A stretch of 64,000 nucleotides of DNA, taken from contig BJOX01000131.1 in NCBI GenBank assembly GCA_009731375.1, positions 754,787 to 818,786 of the forward strand, read 5' to 3'. The notes under the pieces are model-generated. The model did no database searches and was not told the DNA's origin. It saw nothing but the letters and a program-made list of their open reading frames with translations. The DNA comes from Paulinella micropora. Lineage: Eukaryota > Cercozoa > Imbricatea > Euglyphida. The position numbers and the translations under genes are program-made. Of this stretch, positions 1-10,369 are shown piece after piece. Each line of letters starts with the position of its first letter. Positions within the stretch are counted from its first letter, which is position 1.

Positions 1-480
1 GAGGAACAAGTCGAGGAAGAAGACGATAGCAGTCCCGAGACGAGTGGTCAGGACAGCATGCCAGAATCCTCGGGCTCCGATCCCGAAGATGAAGCACAGC
101 ACGGACGCGGAAAACGGGCCAGGACGTTAGCTGCTGTGGACACTATCCTCAGCGAACCCTTTGTTACAGGACCGGGCCCACAGGTGGACCAGCTTACGGT
201 GGCTCATATTGCAATTTGTTTGTTACACTTAATGCATGTCCATCGAGTGTCGTACAAGGCGATGGACGCCATAATGACCTTGCTGACAGAGCTAGTAACA
301 CCCCACGAACAAGCCGCCACCTGGAAGCGACTGCATGGCTTGGTAATGACCTCGCGGCCAGAGGTGGTCACGTACATACGGTCCGTGTTGTTATGTATGC
401 AAGCAAGACAAAATGTGTTGTTATGTATGCAAGCATCCGAAGAAATAGACATGCAAGGACTTAGCCTTTCAATGTTTACC
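1..480 (+). pseudogene. Tnp2/Plavaka-like transposase, N-terminal exon (copy 1)
   Basis: The frame is open from the window edge, so the true start lies outside. It reads an acidic Ser/Glu-rich segment, a basic GRGKRAR patch, then a helical stretch containing LTVAHIAICLLHLMHVH. Acidic head followed by helices is compatible with the N-terminus of Tnp2-type (CACTA/Plavaka) transposases. The identification rests mainly on the better-preserved downstream exons. The final part (about 340-410) is repeated at 1449-1515 with small changes, so the exon end has been duplicated and the frame then runs into palindromic repeats. No catalytic residue can be assigned here. Confidence 0.4.
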
Positions 481-612
481 TTACATATCCAAGGTATGCC
501 TTGCATAGTAAGGGTATACCTTGAAATAGCCAAGTTATACCTTGAACTAGTCAGGGTATACCTTGAAATATCAAGGTATGCCCTGATATTCCAAGGTATA
601 CCTTGAAATATC
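480..612. repeat. CAAGGTATACCTTG palindrome array
   Basis: About seven perfect or near-perfect copies of the 14-bp palindrome CAAGGTATACCTTG are spaced by AT-rich linkers such as AAATA. Each copy holds a splice-donor-like AAG/GTATAC on both strands. The same family recurs in the introns and 3' flank of this transposon copy. Confidence 0.8.
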
Positions 613-629
613 AAGGTGACGTACATAGA

Positions 630-755
<126 letters not shown>

Positions 756-889
756 TGTTTAATCTATGGGCGTGGCTTAGCTTGAAAAGCCATGGCCTCC
801 TATACTACCCCCGGACAAGAACTTTCAGCACCGGCCAAGCTGCACACCAACCACTGTCTCGCTGCGGTTGGTGTCTGTGCCCAGTTCAA

Positions 890-1163
890 GCCGAAAGGTA
901 GCCGAGCCCTTTTGAACTATACGGGACAACACTAGAACACTCCCCAGGAGCGTGTGCCNNNNNNNNNNNNNNNNNNNNNNNNNNNNNNNNNNNNNNNNNN
1001 NNNNNNNNNNNNNNNNNNNNNNNNNNNNNNNNNNNNNNNNNNNNNNNNNNNNNNNNNNNNNNNNNNNNNNNNNNNNNNNNNNNNNNNNNNNNNNNNGAAA
1101 GGTAGCCGAGCCCTTTTGAACTATACGGGACAACACTAGAACACTCCCCAGGAGCGCGTGCCC
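890..1163. repeat. Duplicated 65-bp block flanking an assembly gap
   Basis: The block starting GAAAGGTAGCCGAGCCCTTT and ending in ACTCCCCAGGAGCG occurs at about 893-957 and again at 1097-1161, on the two sides of the 138-N gap at 959-1096. It is either a tandem repeat or an unmerged contig overlap. The rest of 1164-1448 shows no recognisable gene and ends in a short GATA tract (1412-1447). Confidence 0.7.
959..1096. other. Assembly gap (138 N)
   Basis: A run of N. Any apparent reading frame across it is meaningless. Confidence 1.
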
Positions 1164-1448
1164 TAAGGAGATGATGCCATGAGCAAGTCGAGGTTTCAGG
1201 AGTTCACGCTCGTTGTGAGTTACCTTTCTACAACCCCGACTTCATCAACCCTTTGCATCACGCCCCGACTTCATCAGCCATGGTCAGGAGTTGGTTGCCT
1301 GTTTAGCCCTTGCGCTGCGCGCGATTAACGGCGGACACAAAATCGTCATTGTAGGAGATAGTTAGATCTGAATCCTAGGCTGAGTTGCCAGTGGCAGAGA
1401 CCGTCTCCAGGATAGATAGATAGATAGATAGATAGATAGGTAGATAGC

Positions 1449-2021
1449 TTGGTCATGACCTCGCGGCCAGAGGTGGTCACGTACATACTGTCCGTGTTGT
1501 TATGTACGCAAGCAAGACAAAGCGTATCTGTGAGTGTGTGCCTGGATTAGGTGCTTCCGTGATTGCAGCCTCACTCCATTCGTGGAGGCGTCAGGGGATT
1601 GCAAACAAGGGCATCCATTGCGCAGGGAACGTGTATGTGTTGCAGCCCTGGAACCCCAAGTCCAAGCATTTGTGGGCACCGTAGGATGGGACGACATCCA
1701 CCGGGACGTGGTGCAACATGCCGACGATTCTGTGGGAGCCGCTAGTTACTGTTGCATCAAGTGTTCACCCCGTTACAGGCAAAAGGTAATCACCACTTCC
1801 CCTGCAGGAGTCGTCACCGTTCCGATCATAGTTGGTACTGATGGACTGCCTCTGACACTTGGTAAGTTTGGTGCAAACCATCCGGTATGGCTTAACACGA
1901 TCAGGAACCTTGCTGCCCCCGACAAGTTGCAGCGGAAATTGCAACGGTGGATAGGATGCCTCATAGGAGGTCCCGTCCTCCCACCGGATCTGCGTACTAG
2001 CATGACCCCGCTTCGCGCCTA
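1449..2021 (+). pseudogene. Tnp2/Plavaka-like transposase, central fragment (copy 1)
   Basis: The fragment opens with a second copy of the exon end seen at 340-410. From about 1534 a 162-codon frame follows with C-x2-C (CCIKC), then VPIIVGTDGLPLTLGKFG, then HPVWLNTIRNLAAPDKLQRK. A hydrophobic strand followed by D-G and then a 'NL...R..L' segment resembles the first acidic catalytic strand region of Tnp2-type DDE transposases. That is a family-level analogy, not a match I could compute. The frame ends in TAA with no clear donor, consistent with decay. Confidence 0.4.
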
Positions 2022-2073
2022 ATTAGAATCCCTCGCTAATCCGTTTCCTTGTGTGGACAAACACGGTTAAGAG

Positions 2074-2412
2074 CGGCTTTGCAGAGTCATTTTGCTGGGC
2101 GTGGCAGGTGACACCCAAGGTGTCAAGAAAATTTCTGGTGCAACATGGAATGGACAGTATTCGTGCCCTTCATGCAGAATGCAGTTTACGAAATTTCTGG
2201 ATCGATATATTATGCCTGACTTCCGAGTGTTTCTATCTGCCGAACATCCCATGCGGAGGAACCCACAATATGGCAACCATTGTCTGCAGCGTCCACCAGA
2301 TATCAAGACACATACATGGCACGAACGCAAGACAGCGAGAGTGCAGCACTTGAATGCAGGCAAATTGCCAGGGCAAGAGGCGGCGCATAGTTACGGTATA
2401 CAGTACGTGAAC
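2074..2412 (+). pseudogene. Tnp2/Plavaka-like transposase, zinc-ribbon exon (copy 1)
   Basis: The frame contains GVAGDTQGVKKISG followed after seven residues by CPSCRMQF. The order 'gDtpaakkisG ... CpsC' is characteristic of Tnp2-type transposases, where the conserved Asp lies just before a C-x2-C knuckle. The exon probably ends near 2418, where sequence turns into a (TTTA)n intron. This is the most diagnostic piece of copy 1. Confidence 0.5.
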
Positions 2413-2418
2413 TTGCTT

Positions 2419-2466
2419 GTGGTTTTTTTTTATTATTTTTTTAAAATTTTATTTATTTATTTATTT

Positions 2467-2562
<96 letters not shown>

Positions 2563-2570
2563 TTTTTGGT
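2419..2570. repeat. (TTTA)n intronic microsatellite
   Basis: About 150 bp of TTTA units lie inside the presumed transposase intron. They are pyrimidine-rich on the coding strand. The reading frame of repeated Tyr-Leu-Phe-Ile across it is an artefact. Confidence 0.95.
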
Positions 2571-2571
2571 A

Positions 2572-2746
2572 TGCCATGGGCTTCCTCCGGGTATACTTTG
2601 TATTTCCAAGGTATACCTTTCATTTTCAAGGTATTCCTCGGCCTTATTCAGGTATACCTTGTATTTCCAAGGTATGCCTTGCATTTTCAAGGTATACCTC
2701 GGCCTTATTCAAGGTATATTTTGCATTTTCAAGGTATGCCTGCTTA
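2572..2746. repeat. CAAGGTATACC-type palindrome array inside intron
   Basis: At least six degenerate CAAGGTATACCTTG units are separated by TTT-rich linkers. The array sits between the zinc-ribbon exon and the next exon, whose likely acceptor is TTTATTTTGCAG at about 2800-2811. In transposon copy 2 the intron at the same position holds the other palindrome family. Confidence 0.8.
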
Positions 2747-2811
2747 CCTTTTCATGCCCCTCATAATTTATTTTCTGGCTTTTCAGAGGCAGTGCATGTT
2801 TATTTTGCAGG

Positions 2812-3385
2812 GGTCAAATATCCAGGCGCATTCAGTGGTGTGCCCCTGTATGATGTGATAAAGGATACATATCCGGGTCTGATGCACCTGATTGGCAACC
2901 TGTTTGACCATCTAATCAAAACAACCACACGTTAGCATCCTAAATGCACGCTCAAGGCAGTACATATCCAACCGTTGCCTCCTTTTGTTGAGCGGGAGCA
3001 GAAACGAGGTGAGAGCCAGAGCGATTACCTGCGAGCCATTGAATCTGAAAGGAAAGATCATAAAGCACAAGCAGCTGCTGTACTGCGTTTGGGCTGGACG
3101 AGAAAGGTCGTTACGAGGTTTGCGACGTTTCAAGAGCATCAAGGCCCTTCCTGATCGAATCGGCACTGGGTCACCTTACAAAAATTTTGGCAAACTCAAT
3201 ACTGCCAGCGGTCATTTTTATGAGGTACTGTAGTTGATCTTCGATGATATGCAACCCGGTCTTGCCTTACCGCAATAGAAAACAATCAAGCAGATGTTTG
3301 CACTCGCCAAGCTATGCATGCGGCGGACGTTACCATGCAGGGTCGAGGACGGCTTGGGGACTTTATCGTTCAACAGGTACACTAT
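2812..3385 (+). pseudogene. Tnp2/Plavaka-like transposase, 'MHL' exon region (copy 1)
   Basis: After a TTGCAG acceptor the frame reads GVKYPGAFSGVPLYDVIKDT, then YPGLMHLIGNLFDHLIK. A 'D/G-x-MHl..N....L' motif downstream of the zinc ribbon is standard in Tnp2/Plavaka proteins. Further on come a charged helical region (about 2985-3130) and IGTGSPYKNFGKLNTASGHF, which resembles the 'lp..lG.....g.lTa..w' segment. The last part needs frame changes and contains a stop near 3281, so it is degraded or contains unrecognised introns. Confidence 0.45.
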
Positions 3386-3404
3386 TGTTGTTTTCTGCAA
3401 GGAA

Positions 3405-3500
3405 TACCCTGATTTTTCAAGGTATACCCTGGACGGGCAAGGCATACCTTGACATAGAGAGAGAGAGAGAGAGACTCTCGGAGAGAGAGAGAGAGAGATG
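3405..3500. repeat. Degenerate CAAGGTATACC units and (GA)n
   Basis: Three CAAGG(T/C)ATACC units are followed by about 40 bp of GA repeat. This probably is the intron between the previous exon region and the C-terminal exon. No coding signal is visible. Confidence 0.75.
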
Positions 3501-3540
3501 ATATGTATGATTATGCATATGTGGTAGAGATCGCGGCCGG

Positions 3541-4621
3541 GTTGCCAAGACAGAGCACGCCTATTATCTGCATCAGTTTTGTTGTAAGGTACTTCTGCAT
3601 TTCCGGGACTGGGGACCCTTACCAGAAGTGCAGGAATTTGGTTTGGAACGTGAGGGAGGGGAACTCAAGAAGCAAGTCAAGACTCTAAGGAACATGGAGC
3701 ACACATTTATGAAGCGTTGAACCGTTGCTCCGGGAGCGCTATTACTGCCAAGCTTACGAGCGGCACAAGCTGATATCGAAGCGCAAGTCGTGATGTCAAA
3801 ATGTAGTGTTGTAACAGGTCGGCGCACTGGCAGCTTTAACGCAGCCCACATGAACGAAAACCCGAGTTTGAGTTTGCCCTCGCGTTTCCGCACTCGCCCT
3901 AGGCATCTCACCGACTTGCAGGATTTTTTCAACTCGTGCTGGAGAGTATTACAAGGGGGTGCAGGGCTGCCGGCACCCCCACAGCTGACGTACGAGAACA
4001 TTGAAATGGCACGACATATGACATGCAAGGGCTACACGATGAGGTGCATGGCCAGCAGTTCGAGGACTGAACGCTTCGCGGGTGGTACGTGCTTTTTGAC
4101 ACGTGAGAACGTAAGTGGTACTTTTAATGAACGTGCATGGGGAGTGACTACCGCTGGGAGGTATGGTGCAAGCGTACAATGGTATGCACGTGTCACATAC
4201 CAGTTGCACAGCTGGGATCTGGCCAGAGCTGAACTCTTGCGTGCGCGTGCGCATGACCAGCAGCTGTGGTTGTGTCACATGAGACCTGCCCAACCGTCTC
4301 TGACTTTTTTGCCGATTAGCTTCCTGGAGATTCCGTGCATCGTGGCACCTAAACCGAGCAGTGACACTTCTTTCTACTTCATGGAGCTGATAACTGACGA
4401 TTTCTTGCCAGATGAATTGAGGCATGAAATTGAAAACAGGAGGAACCGACAAGAAGAAGAAGAAGAAGAAGAAGAAGAAGAAGAAGAAGAAGAAGAAGAA
4501 GAAGAAGAAGAAAAAGAAGAAGAAAAAGAAGAAGAAAAAGAAGAACAAGAACAAAAAGAAGAATAAGAAGAAGAACAAGAAGAAGAACAAAAAGAAGAAC
4601 AAGAAGAAGAACAAGAACAAA

Positions 4622-4667
<46 letters not shown>

Positions 4668-4923
4668 AGAAGAAGAAGGAGAAGAAGGAGAAGAAGAAGA
4701 ACAAGGAGAAGAAGAACAAGAAGAAGAACAAGAAGGACAAGAACAAGATCAAGAAGAAGATCAAGAAGAAGATCACAGGCAAGAACAAGAACAGGAACAA
4801 GAACAAGAACAGGAACAAGAGGAAGAAGTTATAGAGTTGGATGAAAATGAGGAAGCACAACAAGAACAACAAGAAGAAGAAAAGGAAGAAGTTGTAGATT
4901 TGGACGAAGATACAGATGACTAA
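3541..4923 (+). pseudogene. Tnp2/Plavaka-like transposase C-terminal region, copy 1, two nonsense mutations
   Basis: One frame runs from HAYYLHQF through WGPLPEVQEFGLEREGGELK and a cysteine-rich domain to a long acidic tail ending VVDLDEDTDD at TAA 4921. The segment 'H..h......FG......FE...G.LK..v' is the typical C-terminal element of Tnp2-type transposases. The frame is broken by TGA at 3718, where copy 2 has Trp, and by TAA at 4564 inside the Glu tract, one base from GAA. Everything else stays open, so the copy decayed recently. The tail from about 4450 to 4800 is an imperfect (GAA)n tract. Copy 2 (15006-16038) aligns over the whole domain, for example LARAELLRAR against LARVELLRAR and SFLEIPCIVAP against SFLDLPCIVAP. 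Confidence 0.65.
4449..4800. repeat. (GAA)n trinucleotide tract, coding
   Basis: Imperfect GAA repeat with CAA and AAA interruptions. It encodes the Glu/Gln/Lys acidic tail of transposase copy 1 and stays in frame apart from one nonsense change. Poly-Lys and, on the other strand, poly-Phe/Leu frames here are shadows. Confidence 0.9.
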
Positions 4924-5159
4924 ATCGTGAATATTAATTTTTTAAAAAATAAGTTTTTCTGTCCTACAAATTATATGCTACACTATATATCAACTTCAGT
5001 CATCCGGTAGTAGTCACTAGTAATAATGTACCAGCCAAAATTTTGTTTAGATGTTTTTTGATAAGCTCCGGTAACATTTTTTTGATATTAATACTTGCCG
5101 AACTGTGAAAGTGATGTACGTAATTACCATGATCAGTCACCTGATCCCTTACCGTCACA

Positions 5160-5312
5160 GCAAGGTATGCCTCCCGGGCCCTAGGAATTCAAGGTATGAG
5201 TTCAACGGGGGCCAAGGTATACCTTATGAATTCAAGGTATACTTTACAAATTCAAGGTATACCTTATAAAGTCAAGGTATACCTTACGAATTCAAGGTAT
5301 TATTGCGGCACT
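5160..5312. repeat. CAAGGTATACC array in the 3' flank of transposon copy 1
   Basis: Six to seven units of the palindrome family follow the stop codon of copy 1 at a distance of about 240 bp. The remaining sequence of 4924-5683 has no recognisable gene. It includes a GC-rich stretch (5470-5660) with repeated CTACC and GACC words, where the inversion boundary described in the findings probably lies. Confidence 0.7.
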
Positions 5313-5683
5313 TGAAGGTTTGATGTGAATAGTCAAGGTAACGCAATCTTGTTACCTTTTCCATTTTATCTGTTCTGTTTTCCACTTAGTTGTACAAGTG
5401 GCAAGTATTCTATTAAGACAGTGCTTGCGTAAAAAAGTAAGATTTATAAGTCTAAACAATGTTTCCAGAGCCGCATGGCCGTAGGTCTTTGCTACCTGCC
5501 ACGGTCCGACCAACCACGTCTTTGCTACCAGGTGATCTTGGCCCGTGGCTACCTGTCCGACCCGACCACCGTATGCATGCAGCGCGATAATGTCTCTGAG
5601 TCAACTGTCTGGTAAGGATGCCACCAAGATCACCTGAACAAGCTTAACCGACCTTCGCCAGGTCGAAATTCAAAATTTGGTCA

Positions 5684-7403
5684 TGAGTAAATCCCAACCA
5701 CAGTTTTTAGCCAAGGTATCAATGTTTCTCTTCCCGTCTTCTTAGCTAATTCTTGTAGGGCAGTGATTTCTTCCGCGCATTCGTTCCTCAAATCCCGCAG
5801 TAGCGTTCCCACAAGAGTTTTAGAGTTTAAGGAGTTCCAAGTCAGCGTTCGCCTTCCGAAGAGATATGCGGCCCTTCACCAAATGGTACTCCGAAATCTC
5901 CTGCCATACATCTCCTGGCCTATTCAGCACTGCTACATAATCGTCAAACATAGGAGGGGGTTTAAAACCCAAACAGACAGCGGAAAAGTTTTATTTTCAG
6001 GATCTACTTTCATCACCTGACTTGTAAGCATTGTACCACCCTTTCCAACACGCAGGAAGGGGTTCCAATACCTTATGACATCGCCAGCTCTTATTTCGGC
6101 TTTTACTTCCTTGGGTGCTTTTTTCATCACCACTTTGGTGATTTGAACACTGTCGTCATCGGAGTCACTGTCGTCGCTGACATCTATCATCATCCGCCCT
6201 GTTGAGAGAGAGAGAGAGAGAGAGAGAAACAGAGAGAAATAGTCAAGGTATACCTTGAACTATTCAAGGTATACCTTGGATTTCTTAGAGGGTTTTGTTC
6301 CTGTCTGCCTACGTTTCTTGCCAAGAGGGCAATCCTTACGGGGGTGTTTACCCTTGCCTTTCTTGCAGCTATTCTTAGTGCAGGGGCTCTTGCACTCAAA
6401 CGCTAAATGACCCGTCCCGTTGCAGTTGAAGCAACGTCTTGTTTCGCTATCTGACTGTTCAGACACGAATGATCTTTCGGTCTTCTTGCGTTGTCCGTTA
6501 GTTTTGTCGGGGGTTTCACCTGCTCCATAGGGCTTTTTCTGAGTTCTCTGTTTCAGTTTGTACTTAATCCAGATCTTTCTGAGCAAGTCTTCTACTTCAG
6601 AGTGAGCAGTAATCCCCTTGTTTTCGAACTGTATCATCAGGGCATCTAGCCCTCCAAAACCCGGGTGGAAGGAGAGTTTATACAAGAGCTGTGCGGTGAA
6701 AAATTCGTTAGGGATTTTGCCACAATAATCTCTCTGTATTTGGAGTTCCGTAAGACGGTTTTCGTCTAGCCAGTAGGCAATGTCTCCCTTAGGGGTAGCG
6801 ACAATATACTTTTGCCATCTTATGATCATATCAAGAAGTGATTTGCCTCCATACCTTTTTTCCACTAAGACTAACATGCCAATAGGGCTTCTGTCTTCCA
6901 CTCCCATGCACATTGTCACTAGGACTGGTGCTTTGAAAGATACAGAGACGTAAAGTCCCAACCTACGCATTCGTTGTGCATATTGTTTGTTTGTCTTTTT
7001 TTTTCTGGAATGGGCTCTCTTGGACGTCTGTGCTCGTCTGGCCTTTCTCTCTTCTTCCAGTTCGTCTTCTGTTTCGAGAGTGCTGAGGTACCACCTTTCT
7101 GAGCACTGGCGGTTTTGTCTTGCTGTTTAGGCTTGTCCTTTTCGCTCTCTTTCGGGGGTTGCGTTTCTTGCTCATCATCTGAAGACTCTGACCATCTTCT
7201 GCAACACGGATTTCGGTAGGGTCTCTGGCTATGGCTTTGTCCGGTTCCTCAAACACGGAGGCTACCATGTCTCCCAATTCTGCGCTATCTCCGTAGGTGA
7301 AGGATTGGAACTGAAATTTCCATTCCTGGTAAAGTCGTTCATTTGGTTTGAGCGTGGGTACGCTTCCAAGGTTGAGTAGTTTGGGGGTCTGTGTCTTGCT
7401 CAT
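5684..7403 (-). pseudogene. Copia element B, gag (frameshifted)
   Basis: Start is the ATG at 7401-7403 (MSKTQTPKLLNLGSV), 29 bp after the LTR. A first stretch contains NERLYQEWKFQFQSF. A frameshift near 7190-7205 leads to an acidic and basic linker and the gag core with RYGGKSLLDMIIRWQ. Then come two zinc knuckles: a classical C-x2-C-x4-H-x4-C (CFNCNGTGHLAFEC) and C-x4-C-x6-H-x4-C. An intron-like module interrupts at 6194-6290. The frame continues with RAGDVIRYWNPFLRVGKGG, shifts again near 5965, and runs on to TGA at about 5684. Gag packages the retrotransposon RNA in virus-like particles. At least two frameshifts make this copy inactive. Its pol lies inverted more than 13 kb away. Confidence 0.7.
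6194..6290 (-). repeat. Introner-like module in gag of element B
   Basis: Read on the minus strand, the segment starts CAAG/GTATACCTTGAA, contains two CAAGGTATACCTTG palindromes, then ACTATTTCTCTCTGT, a (CT)n polypyrimidine tract, and ends CAACAG/GGCGG. That is a complete intron layout: donor, short body, pyrimidine tract and acceptor. The flanking frames are one base out of register, so splicing may not restore the protein in this decayed copy. A related module lies at 18511-18648. Confidence 0.5.
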
Positions 7404-7407
7404 GAGG

Positions 7408-7431
7408 TCGTTAGCAATCAAGGCTCATAAC
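7408..7431 (-). other. Primer-binding site of element B
   Basis: Immediately inside the LTR, the minus strand reads GTTATGAGCCTTGATT. The equivalent position of element C reads GGTTATCGAGCCTTGATTAG. Both resemble the initiator-tRNA-type PBS (GGTATCAGAGC) usual in Copia elements. Confidence 0.6.
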
Positions 7432-7952
7432 CGTGAAAGACGAAGACTGAATATATTCGCTGATGAATAAAACCGTGTTCCGAACTGAGAGGAGTGCTCC
7501 GGACGTAAATCCGAAATACACACGACTAAAAGCAAGTCTGATTAAATACAATTGACGGACTATTCCCTCTGAGGAATTCCGGCAGATTGAGTTCCGGTTG
7601 TCAGTTTATGACACTAAAATAATCCCACGACTACTTCCTTGTTACTGGAACTGAACTTTACTGAGAATACAATCACTTTCCGTTTTACTCTAGAACTATG
7701 CCACGTCACTAGCAACGATTATGGTTGTAAGCACAACTAATGACTGTGACTAATTATAATATGGACCGAATGACTGTAATTGTTCTACCTGTACTACGTC
7801 CTAACTAACCATCCATCCGTACTGATTAAAATGGTAACTGACATACTGTATTGGTAAACAGTTAAGTGCCACTTGTGCCACTAAATAACGACTAATGTAT
7901 AAAACGGTATTATCGTAATTACAAATACGTTAGGAAGTGTGAGGCTGTGACG
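7432..7952 (-). repeat. 5' LTR of Copia element B (inverted piece)
   Basis: About 520 bp, nearly identical in reverse complement to 26839-27358. In element orientation it starts CGTCACAGCCTCA and ends GTCTTTCACG, so the ends are short imperfect inverted repeats rather than canonical TG...CA. The two LTR copies differ by only a few substitutions, implying a fairly recent insertion. The PBS and gag follow on the minus strand. Confidence 0.9.
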
Positions 7953-7957
7953 ATAAG
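7953..7957. other. Target-site duplication of element B (ATAAG), left copy
   Basis: ATAAG abuts the outer end of this LTR. The outer end of the other B LTR is followed by CTTAT (27359-27363), its reverse complement. A 5-bp duplication is normal for Copia integrases. Confidence 0.85.
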
Positions 7958-8236
7958 AGGTTTCACTTCCTTGTCGAAGACAATTGGGGGACTATCATCC
8001 TCTCAGAAAGGGGGTTAGGGGAGTCCCGAACCAAACATATCGATGTCAGGTAGCTCGAAAAGTTGGTTAAGGATAGAGTTGTCAAATTGTTCCGGGTACC
8101 GACGGAGGAAAACATCGCGGATTTATTTACCAAAATAAATTTCATGTACGAAAAATTCAATTACCTGGCTGACCAAATCTCGGTGAACTTGGTGAAAGAA
8201 TTTCTCGCAAAGTTTGGTGTTAAAGTTGCGTTGTAA
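7958..8236 (+). pseudogene. Copia element C, RNase H C-terminal part
   Basis: The frame reads FLVEDNWGTIILSERG, then SRTKHIDV, one in-frame stop (TAG), then VPTEENIADLFTK and a terminal FLAKFGVKVAL before TAA. 'DN.....l....RTKHIDv.......v.VPTEENIADlfTK' is the invariant C-terminus of Copia pol. This is the missing end of the element C RNase H, which breaks off at 27364 on the other strand. The same target duplication joins the two. Confidence 0.85.
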
Positions 8237-8555
8237 GTACCGATTATTTCCCGCATAAATATTCACGCTATGATCATCTATAATTATATTCTTGGAAGCG
8301 GATTGCATTGATTCTCGTATATTATATTTCTCGCATACTGTACATCGAGGGGAATGATATAGGTGATTTGAGCGGGTGGACCCATGTTACCAGAACTGTT
8401 GAAAATGGTGCCGATCCTCAACCTCGAATAGTTTGAGGCGCGGTAGCGATTCGAGTCAGAGACCTGGGAAAACATGGAGGATACCTGGACTTCCACCTTT
8501 CTCTTCCCCCCTCGTTAAGTCGTAATAATCATTCAGTTGCATAATTCTACAAAGT

Positions 8556-8565
8556 TGAGGGGGAG
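8556..8565 (+). other. First polypurine tract of element C
   Basis: GAGGGGGAG lies about 320 bp after the pol stop and some 770 bp before the LTR. Element B has the same arrangement (25559-25570). The second tract, next to the LTR, is the one expected to prime plus-strand synthesis. Confidence 0.5.
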
Positions 8566-8739
8566 GATGAGAAGCGCCGCAGCGAAGATCGAGTTGGGCC
8601 CCGAAAACTTGCTAAGTACGTGCGTGTTCCCGTGCTGGTGTAAGCTCGGGAATACGCACTACCTTATCGATTGTAATGCTTAAATGTTATAAATCTTTTG
8701 CAATCACACTATATACTTAAAAATCTATAAGAAGCCGAC

Positions 8740-9096
8740 ATGGAGTCCGGCTGGTCGGTGAACGTGCCACACGGGAGTGTGGAACAACACGGAAGTACGT
8801 CAGACCAGCCGGATGTACCAGACAGGCCGATAATTACAGATATCGTGTCTTTGCTCATATATATTATATTATTTTTGTTACTTTTATATACCCCCTTACG
8901 GGAAGCGCTTCCAAATTTTAGTTTTCATGTTATGATCATATGTGGATATATATTATATATACACATATATATTTTCATATACTTATCACATATTTATGTT
9001 ATTACTTCTTCTGAGGTTATTATCATAACTCTGTATTCTTATATGATCCATATGTATGTAATTTTCACATATTTCTCTTACTCATTTGCGAGGTAG
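8740..9096 (+). CDS. Small hydrophobic ORF between the polypurine tracts of element C
   Basis: A 118-codon frame with a polar N-terminus (MESGWSVNVPHGSVEQHGS) followed by several very hydrophobic segments such as IVSLLIYIILFLLLLY. It lies after pol, where some Copia elements carry an extra env-like ORF. The A+T-rich sequence could produce such a frame by chance. Element B has a comparable hydrophobic frame in the same place, which is the main reason to list it. No function is claimed. Confidence 0.25.
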   Translation: MESGWSVNVPHGSVEQHGSTSDQPDVPDRPIITDIVSLLIYIILFLLLLYTPLREALPNFSFHVMIICGYILYIHIYIFIYLSHIYVITSSEVIIITLYSYMIHMYVIFTYFSYSFAR

Positions 9097-9329
9097 GGAG
9101 AGTAGGGCGTTAATCTTCTCGTCGTTGGGTAGGCCCGAATATACCACAGGTTCGGTGCCTTGTACGTACTCTAGCCGATACGTACTCGCTGTGGCAACAA
9201 TACTTCTTGGAGAGAGTGAGGGTAAGAGAATATGTTTTGAGTTTGTGTTTTCTAATGTTTCACAAAATAGTAATAGGAGACGTAACTTAATTAGGAACGG
9301 CAGTAACTTATATTAATTTACTTTGTTCC

Positions 9330-9337
9330 AGGGGGAG
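9330..9337 (+). other. Polypurine tract next to the 3' LTR of element C
   Basis: AGGGGGAG immediately precedes the LTR, the standard position of the plus-strand primer. Confidence 0.8.
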
Positions 9338-9536
9338 TGTTGGAACTAATAATAATTACTTAATAGTTATGGACCGGCCGTATCGGAGTAACGGTGTCGT
9401 TAGAGCCATTACTTATGATCCTGCCAGTCAAGTTACGTGGCGCGTCTGTTTGCGCCTTTTCTCATTAAAGTTGTTGTTGTATGTTGAGAGTGTAGTTGCT
9501 ATCATAAATTGCTTTATTAATAATAGTAGTCTAACA
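9338..9536 (+). repeat. 3' LTR of Copia element C
   Basis: A 199-bp LTR, TGTTGGAACT...AGTCTAACA, with canonical TG...CA ends. It matches 35951-36148 in reverse complement over its full length with few differences. Confidence 0.9.
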
Positions 9537-9541
9537 GAGGC
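9537..9541. other. Target-site duplication of element C (GAGGC), left copy
   Basis: GAGGC follows the 3' LTR. The reverse complement GCCTC follows the other LTR at 36149-36153. The match shows that both LTRs belong to one insertion although they now sit 26 kb apart in conflicting orientation. Confidence 0.85.
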
Positions 9542-9796
9542 ACGTACATACGTGTATGTGTGCCACAGGGAAGGGGAAGGGCGAGGATGTGGCTTTTCTC
9601 ATTTTTTTCTAATATAATTAAATTTGCTATTTTAGTAATGCAGGAGTCAGAAGGTTTTGTTTGAAAAGACAGCGTAGCGTATATATATACATTTTGGTCT
9701 AATATGACTTCGCAATTTTATGAGAGTAACGTATACTTCAGAATTCAAGTTTACACAAAGTTTTATCTATTAAAAATTTTAAATACATATTATTGT

Positions 9797-10125
9797 ATAT
9801 ATGAAAAAAGTTTAACGTATGCAAAAAATTATTATTATAAAATAAAATAACAACTTACTGTTATAAGTATAAAAAAAGTTTTAGTTATTGAAAAAAAGTT
9901 ATATGTATATATATAAAGATAATTGCTTCAAACTTTTTTTGAAAAGTATATATTCTAGATATTACATTAATATATATGAAAAAAATTTAAGTATGCAAAA
10001 AATTATTATTATAAAATGAAATAACAAGTTATTGATATAAGTATAAAAAAGTTATAAGTATTTAAAAAAGTTATATATATAAAAAAGATGATTGCTTCAA
10101 ACTTTTTTGAAAAGTAAAATCATTT
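9797..10125. repeat. A+T-rich tandem duplication of about 175 bp
   Basis: Two imperfect copies (about 9797-9955 and 9973-10125) share GCAAAAAATTATTATTATAA and end in TTGCTTCAAACTTTTTT. No gene is recognisable between the LTR and 10370; the sequence is strongly A+T-rich flank. Confidence 0.7.
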
Positions 10126-10369
10126 TTATTAGATAGAACTTTTTAATACATGAATTTTTTTATAAAATAGAACTTTTTTATAAAGTAGAATTTTTTAATA
10201 TGGATCCAAAGTATGATGACTTGAATATCGACAGTTATATATCACTAAGCTCATCACTAACAGCGTTTATGTATATAACGCAGTGATGCATCACTTCGTG
10301 CTAAGTGATTATCATTAATATAATATTATAGCTACTTTCCGTTACTACGGGTCGGTTTAGGCTCAATGC

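Noticed and set aside
4424-4834. Lys-rich 136-codon frame and, on the other strand, a Phe/Leu-rich frame
   Set aside because: Both are shadows of the (GAA)n tract that codes for the acidic tail of the transposase.
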